The notes under the pieces were generated by a model. It had not been told where the DNA came from. It did not search any database and saw only the letters and a list, made by a program, of their open reading frames with translations. The position numbers were made by a program, and so were the translations under genes. A stretch of DNA of 24,266 bases from a virus. Within the stretch, counting starts at the first letter, position 1, and each line of letters begins with the position of its first letter. Positions 21,906 to 24,266 of this stretch are shown one piece after another. The stretch is from the IMG/VR virus record IMGVR_UViG_3300047392_000086, positions 1-24,266 of that record. One strand, given 5' to 3'.

Positions 21906-22066
21906 TTGTTTATATCCTCTTCATCAATGTTAAGAATTGCTAAAATAGCCTTGACCTTATCAGCCGATACAGTCATCCACCTAGTGTCCCCGTTAAAACT
22001 TTGGAGCTTTAGGTCAACCTGATCCTTATCGCCTAACTTTTTAAATTCATGGTCATAATAAGTCAT
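21902..22066 (-). CDS. 54-aa protein of unknown function
   Basis: Reading minus from ATG at 22066 with AGGGA 9 bases upstream: MTYYDHEFKKLGDKDQVDLK, then LQSFNGDTRWMTVSADKVKA and ILAILNIDEEDINK. A beta hairpin (D-VDLKLQSFNGDTRWMTVS) followed by a helix recalls small phage DNA- or protein-binding modules, but nothing specific. ATGA overlap with the 138-aa gene. Confidence 0.75.
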   Translation of the reverse strand: MTYYDHEFKKLGDKDQVDLKLQSFNGDTRWMTVSADKVKAILAILNIDEEDINK

Positions 22067-22092
22067 TTTACTGTTTCCCTATATAGTACAGC

Positions 22093-22374
22093 TTAGGACA
22101 ATGACAGGTGCGTAACCTTGCCTTCATTGGTATCGCGTGCCTTAGCGTATGAGACACGCCTAGAGCTACCGTAAGCCTTCAAAACTGCGTTCATGTGTGA
22201 AGCTGTCGTTCGTGTGTAATAGCCTCCCCAATCAGTCACTAACTGGCCTTGCTCGTTCCAGTAGACAATAACTGTACGGTGTAAGGTGTAGCGTTGTCCA
22301 TCAGTGTGTGCATTGTGACAGTGAGCCGCTTTGTTGTTAATGAAAGCTTTTGCAGTTTGTTCAATAGTTGCCAT
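22093..22374 (-). CDS. 93-aa basic protein of unknown function
   Basis: I placed the start at ATG 22374 (MATIEQTAKAF...) because AAAGGA lies 10 bases upstream; upstream codons in frame lack such a signal. The sequence has TYTRTTASHMNAVLKAYGSS-like features: residues YTLHRTVIVYWNEQGQLVTD, then YYTRTTASHMNAVLKAYGSS and a basic end. One strand hairpin and a helix are evident; no recognised family. The 95 bases upstream (22375-22469) form a leader with small hairpins, for example AGGC-TACG-GCCT reading minus. Confidence 0.7.
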   Translation of the reverse strand: MATIEQTAKAFINNKAAHCHNAHTDGQRYTLHRTVIVYWNEQGQLVTDWGGYYTRTTASHMNAVLKAYGSSRRVSYAKARDTNEGKVTHLSLS

Positions 22375-22469
22375 GATCGTGTTTCCTTTAAAGGTAGGCC
22401 GTAGCCTTGAGTTACTGCGACAGTGCAGTGCATAGCAGTCTGTCACACTGCTACACAATAGGCTGTCAC

Positions 22470-22568
22470 TTAAGCGACTAATACGTCAAAATAGGCCAGT
22501 GCACCACAGGCCAATAGTAGGCCGATAAGTACTGCGCTCAGTAGATCATAGAATAATTCTTTAGACAT
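22470..22568 (-). CDS. 32-aa single-TM micropeptide
   Basis: Reading minus from ATG at 22568: MSKELFYDLLSAVLIGLLLA, then CGALAYFDVLVA. An AAGGAG ribosome binding site, 9 bases upstream, is among the best in the window and is the main reason to accept so short a gene. One TM helix spans about residues 8-26. The stop is followed by the 22375-22469 leader. Function unknown. Confidence 0.62.
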   Translation of the reverse strand: MSKELFYDLLSAVLIGLLLACGALAYFDVLVA

Positions 22569-22571
22569 GGT

Positions 22572-22796
22572 TTATACTCCTTTTGCATAGTTACGCAATG
22601 ACTTAATATAGCCCAGCTTGTCAGCGTGGCTTTGTACGTTACCTTGCCAAGCCACTACAATGGATCCTGACTTGCGTACACCTAAAAATCTACCCTTGTT
22701 AGTCTTATCACCTGCATAGACCATTTGACCCGCTTGGATGTGCTTACAAAGATCTGCAGGGATATCCCAAATATTGAACATTGACTGATATTTCAT
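22572..22796 (-). CDS. 74-aa basic protein of unknown function
   Basis: Start at ATG 22796 (MKYQSMFNIWDIPADLCKHI), with GGAG 9 bases upstream; a longer reading would run into the preceding gene. The middle is strand-rich with Gly and Lys (GQMVYAGDKTNKGRFLGVRK, then SGSIVVAWQGNVQSHADKLG). A small SH3-like or OB-like barrel is possible. No family recognised. Confidence 0.72.
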   Translation of the reverse strand: MKYQSMFNIWDIPADLCKHIQAGQMVYAGDKTNKGRFLGVRKSGSIVVAWQGNVQSHADKLGYIKSLRNYAKGV

Positions 22797-22800
22797 GATA

Positions 22801-23007
22801 TTACTCCGCTGTTTCAATTTCATTAATGAGTCGTTGAAGCTTATCCTGTTGTTGTACCAACAATGACCAACTGTAAGATAGATCACTAGTATCTGACAAT
22901 GCCTGTGTTGTTTTCTCGAGGCAATCTCTCAATTCCTGAAGTGTCCAAGTGTTGACTGCTGATAAGCCCTTGAAAACCTCTGCGCTGATAGTGTGATATT
23001 GTTTCAT
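22801..23007 (-). CDS. 68-aa helical protein of unknown function
   Basis: ATG at 23007 has AGGAG 9 bases upstream. The protein is helical: MKQYHTISAEVFKGLSAVNT, then WTLQELRDCLEKTTQALSDT and WSLLVQQQDKLQRLINEIET. A coiled-coil hairpin is likely. It has no recognised motif. Confidence 0.72.
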   Translation of the reverse strand: MKQYHTISAEVFKGLSAVNTWTLQELRDCLEKTTQALSDTSDLSYSWSLLVQQQDKLQRLINEIETAE

Positions 23008-23048
23008 GATTTAAGCTCCTAGTTGGTGGTTGATAAAAGTTTACTCCA

Positions 23049-23067
23049 AAGCCCCCAGTAGAGGCTT
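23049..23067 (-). terminator. weak hairpin between first two early genes
   Basis: Reading minus, AAGCC (23067-23063) pairs with GGCTT (23053-23049), followed by TTGGAGTAAACTTTTATC. The U-run is poor and separated from the stem, so this may be an attenuator, an RNA-processing site or nothing. Confidence 0.25.
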
Positions 23068-23086
23068 CAGGGTATACTCTTATAAT

Positions 23087-23323
23087 TTAACCATAGTGAC
23101 AGAACTGTGAGCGTGTGTTTTGGTTAGGATAGTCAGGCATATAGAAGTGGCACTGGTAAGCATGAGGTGTTTGTTTCTTGATCTCTAAAGTCTTTGCAAG
23201 TGCCTCAGCAGGATCTTTGCACTCTATTTCTACCTTTGCTAATAGATCACAGTATGCACCCTCTCTGTGTGTTATGGGCGTGTTGCCTGTTGCTGATAAC
23301 ACTGTAATGATTGTCTTATACAT
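23087..23323 (-). CDS. 78-aa protein of unknown function, first leftward early gene
   Basis: ATG at 23323 has a full AAGGAG 8 bases upstream. The sequence is MYKTIITVLSATGNTPITHR, then GAYCDLLAKVEIECKDPAEA and LAKTLEIKKQTPHAYQCHFY, ending FCHYG. Four Cys and an alternating strand-helix layout; no signal peptide. As the first gene leftward of the gene-free region it is expected very early after infection. No family recognised. Confidence 0.75.
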   Translation of the reverse strand: MYKTIITVLSATGNTPITHREGAYCDLLAKVEIECKDPAEALAKTLEIKKQTPHAYQCHFYMPDYPNQNTRSQFCHYG

Positions 23324-23439
23324 CTAGATTCTCCTTAAGTTAACAGTGCACTATTGCTCTGTCTTGTCCTCTATTATCCAGCCGAAACTTACACGAACCT
23401 TACAAACACTGACTTTGTATTGTCTTTACAAATCTTTAC

Positions 23440-23464
23440 ACTGTATACAGTACTTATACTGTAT
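23440..23464. promoter_or_regulatory. overlapping palindromes, operator-like
   Basis: Two perfect dyads share bases: ACTGTATACAGT (23440-23451) and ATACAGTA-CTTA-TACTGTAT (23445-23464). They lie about 120 bp before the first leftward gene, where a promoter is expected. A repressor operator is the simplest reading; the binding protein is unknown. Confidence 0.5.
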
Positions 23465-23527
23465 GAAGCGATTAGAGACTCTCAGAGGCTCTGAAGGGTC
23501 AAGTAGTACCTTACCCCTTAGAAAATG

Positions 23528-23658
23528 TTATCCACACCAGCTTTAATACTTATCCACAAATGTAACTCTTATATAAGACTTAACCTGTGCATAACTGTAT
23601 ACCCTTAGGAGTATCTTATCCACAGACATTGAATAACCTGTGATTATCTTGTGGATAA
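23528..23658. other. cluster of five DnaA boxes, putative replication origin
   Basis: TTATCCACA occurs on the plus strand at 23528-23536, 23550-23558 and 23616-23624, and on the minus strand at 23650-23658 (seen as TGTGGATAA). TTATGCACA occurs on the minus strand at 23586-23594. All fit the DnaA consensus TTATNCACA exactly. The stretch between boxes 2 and 3 is AT-rich (TCTTATATAAGACTT). Five perfect 9-mers in 131 bp is far above chance. Confidence 0.75.
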
Positions 23659-23722
23659 CTTTATAGTTAGCGTTAACCCCTAAATATACCCTAGGCAGTA
23701 TGGTGCATACTCTTGGGAGTAC
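23599..23722. repeat. three 16-bp partly palindromic iterons
   Basis: Copies are ATACCCTTAGGAGTAT (23599-23614), ATACCCTAGGCAGTAT (23686-23701) and ATACTCTTGGGAGTAC (23707-23722), consensus ATACYCTTRGGAGTAY. The last two are 21 bp apart, two helical turns. The first lies between DnaA boxes. The dyad symmetry suggests binding of a dimeric protein. Confidence 0.65.
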
Positions 23723-23811
23723 CTTTGTAGTTCCCCTCAGTAGGTGCTACACAGTCCCCCACACTGCTAAATCTAAATAGGAATCATTCTCATTTAGACT
23801 ATGTAGTTGCT

Positions 23812-23879
23812 AGTGAGTACTTACTAACATAGTTACTGACTCGCTGGTCATTAGCGTGCCTTGTAAGTGAGTGCTTACT
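23812..23879. repeat. direct repeat of AGTGAGTRCTTACT
   Basis: AGTGAGTACTTACT at 23812-23825 and AGTGAGTGCTTACT at 23866-23879 match at 13 of 14 bases, 54 bp apart. Each is also a partial palindrome (GTAAG/CTTAC type). Located right of the DnaA cluster. Confidence 0.6.
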
Positions 23880-24129
23880 TCAAAGTGATGGGGGGAGGGG
23901 TAGAGGCTTGTGAGTTACTTTTGCGGGAGCCTCTAAAGTACACAAAAAAGGTAAAATAGACCTAACTAGTTATAAAAGATAACTAATTGATCTACAAAGG
24001 AAAAGTTGAACTTTAAAGGACAACCTAGACACCCTAGGAACGGGGAACTTCAGCGGAGCGTCAGAGGAATGTTAAAGTTAGAGTTTAGACTCTAAAGTTA
24101 AATAAAAGTAAAAATAAATAAGAAAAGAC

Positions 24130-24158
24130 TTGACAAATAGACAAACATAGTGTATAAT
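24130..24158 (+). promoter_or_regulatory. perfect-consensus sigma70 promoter, rightward
   Basis: TTGACA (24130-24135), a 17-base spacer and TATAAT (24153-24158) give the ideal sigma70 core promoter. The start is expected near 24165. It drives transcription out of the window to the right. The upstream side is A/T-rich (24101-24129), like an UP element. Confidence 0.88.
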
Positions 24159-24185
24159 ATTCTTCATAGGAAATAATTGTGTTTA

Positions 24186-24211
24186 CTAAGAAGCCTGACC
24201 CCACTTCTTAG
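24186..24211 (+). promoter_or_regulatory. leader hairpin downstream of the rightward promoter
   Basis: CTAAGAAG (24186-24193) pairs perfectly with CTTCTTAG (24204-24211) across a 10-base loop, about 20 bases into the predicted transcript. There is no following U-run, so it is not an intrinsic terminator. It could protect the 5' end of the RNA or control a downstream gene. Confidence 0.55.
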
Positions 24212-24241
24212 GTTGACTGAAATGTACACCCTAGTAGGGGA

Positions 24242-24266
24242 ACATAGAAGTTAAATACACTATTAA
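24242..24266 (+). repeat. 25-bp leader element, copy 2 (runs to the window edge)
   Basis: Identical, in inverted orientation, to 20340-20364, and about 77 bases after the predicted start of the rightward transcript. The repeat reaches the last base of the window, so its full length is unknown. No gene starts between the promoter and this element with confidence. Confidence 0.85.

Larger units (their letters stand above)
23324..24129. promoter_or_regulatory. gene-free divergent control region
   Basis: About 800 bp with no credible ORF on either strand: short frames lack ribosome binding sites. It holds DnaA boxes, 16-bp elements, palindromes (23440-23464) and several hairpins: TCTAAAT/ATTTAGA at 23772-23798, AGAGGCT/AGCCTCT at 23902-23934, TAGTTAT/ATAACTA at 23967-23985 and TTAGAG/CTCTAA at 24078-24095. 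Leftward genes begin at its left edge and a rightward promoter follows at its right edge. I found no consensus promoter for the leftward genes. Confidence 0.75.

Noticed and set aside
22375-22458. N-terminal extension of the 93-aa protein
   Set aside because: The extension is Cys/Ser/Arg-rich, without a ribosome binding site, and crosses the leader; ATG 22374 has AAAGGA at good spacing.
23440-23464. LexA/SOS box
   Set aside because: CTGT and ACAG half-sites are present, but the spacing is 2 bases instead of 8 (or the order is reversed in the larger dyad).
23346-23546. Plus-strand frame of 66 codons in the control region
   Set aside because: No ribosome binding site at any start in it, composition unlike the real genes, and it overlaps palindromes and a DnaA box.
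23781-23797. Fur-box-like sequence (AATGAGAATGATT on the minus strand)
   Set aside because: It agrees with only about 11 of 19 positions of the Fur consensus, and the sequence is explained at least as well by the TCTAAAT/ATTTAGA dyad around it.
23324-24266. tRNA or structured small RNA gene in the control region
   Set aside because: Several hairpins occur, but no cloverleaf, TPsiC-like motif or CCA-adjacent stem could be assembled by eye.
1-24266. CRISPR array, insertion sequence, integrase or attachment site
   Set aside because: No regularly spaced repeat series, transposase or recombinase motif was found; the window looks like a strictly lytic phage segment.

Overview
The window is a segment of a tailed double-stranded DNA bacteriophage genome, most probably a podovirus with a T7-like replication set and a P22/SU10-like tail and DNA-ejection set. 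No host gene, integrase, repressor gene, tRNA, CRISPR array or transposon was seen. The host cannot be named. Consensus sigma70-type -35/-10 boxes, DnaA boxes of the TTATNCACA type and a three-TM gene-transfer-agent-type holin point to a Gram-negative, probably proteobacterial, host. No phage RNA polymerase gene lies in this window.

Layout. (1) 36-9384, plus strand: late genes. A short protein of unknown role, a coiled-coil/TM protein and a DUF6496-like basic protein come first. Then come the tail adaptor, the tail nozzle, a very short tail-fibre-anchor-like protein, three DNA-ejection (internal virion) proteins, three small proteins, a GTA-type holin and an M15 peptidase endolysin. (2) 9387-9422: a strong hairpin with U-tracts on both sides that ends the two converging gene blocks. 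(3) 9459-20268, minus strand (read right to left): the replication and nucleotide block. It holds primase-helicase, DNA polymerase A, single-strand binding protein, 5'-3' exonuclease, HExxH peptidase, endonuclease I, metallophosphoesterase, DUF3310 protein, class II ribonucleotide reductase and glutaredoxin, with many small proteins between them. (4) 20269-20434: a promoter/operator region for block 3. (5) 20435-23323, minus strand: about eleven short unknown genes, almost all with good ribosome binding sites and often ATGA-coupled; this looks like an early host-takeover block. (6) 23324-24266: about 940 bp without a credible gene. It holds five perfect DnaA boxes, three copies of a 16-bp partly palindromic element, several hairpins and, at the right edge, a perfect sigma70 promoter pointing out of the window.

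How it fits together. Genes are packed tightly with 1-30 nt overlaps, and GTG or TTG starts are common. Ribonucleotide reductase with its glutaredoxin supplies dNTPs. Exonuclease, endonuclease I and the HExxH peptidase may help degrade or process DNA and proteins. Helicase-primase, polymerase and SSB form the replisome. The gene-free region at the right is a divergent early control region and possible replication origin. Its rightward leader shares an inverted copy of at least 25 bp with the leader of the minus-strand replication block, so two transcription units that start 4 kb apart appear to carry the same 5' element.
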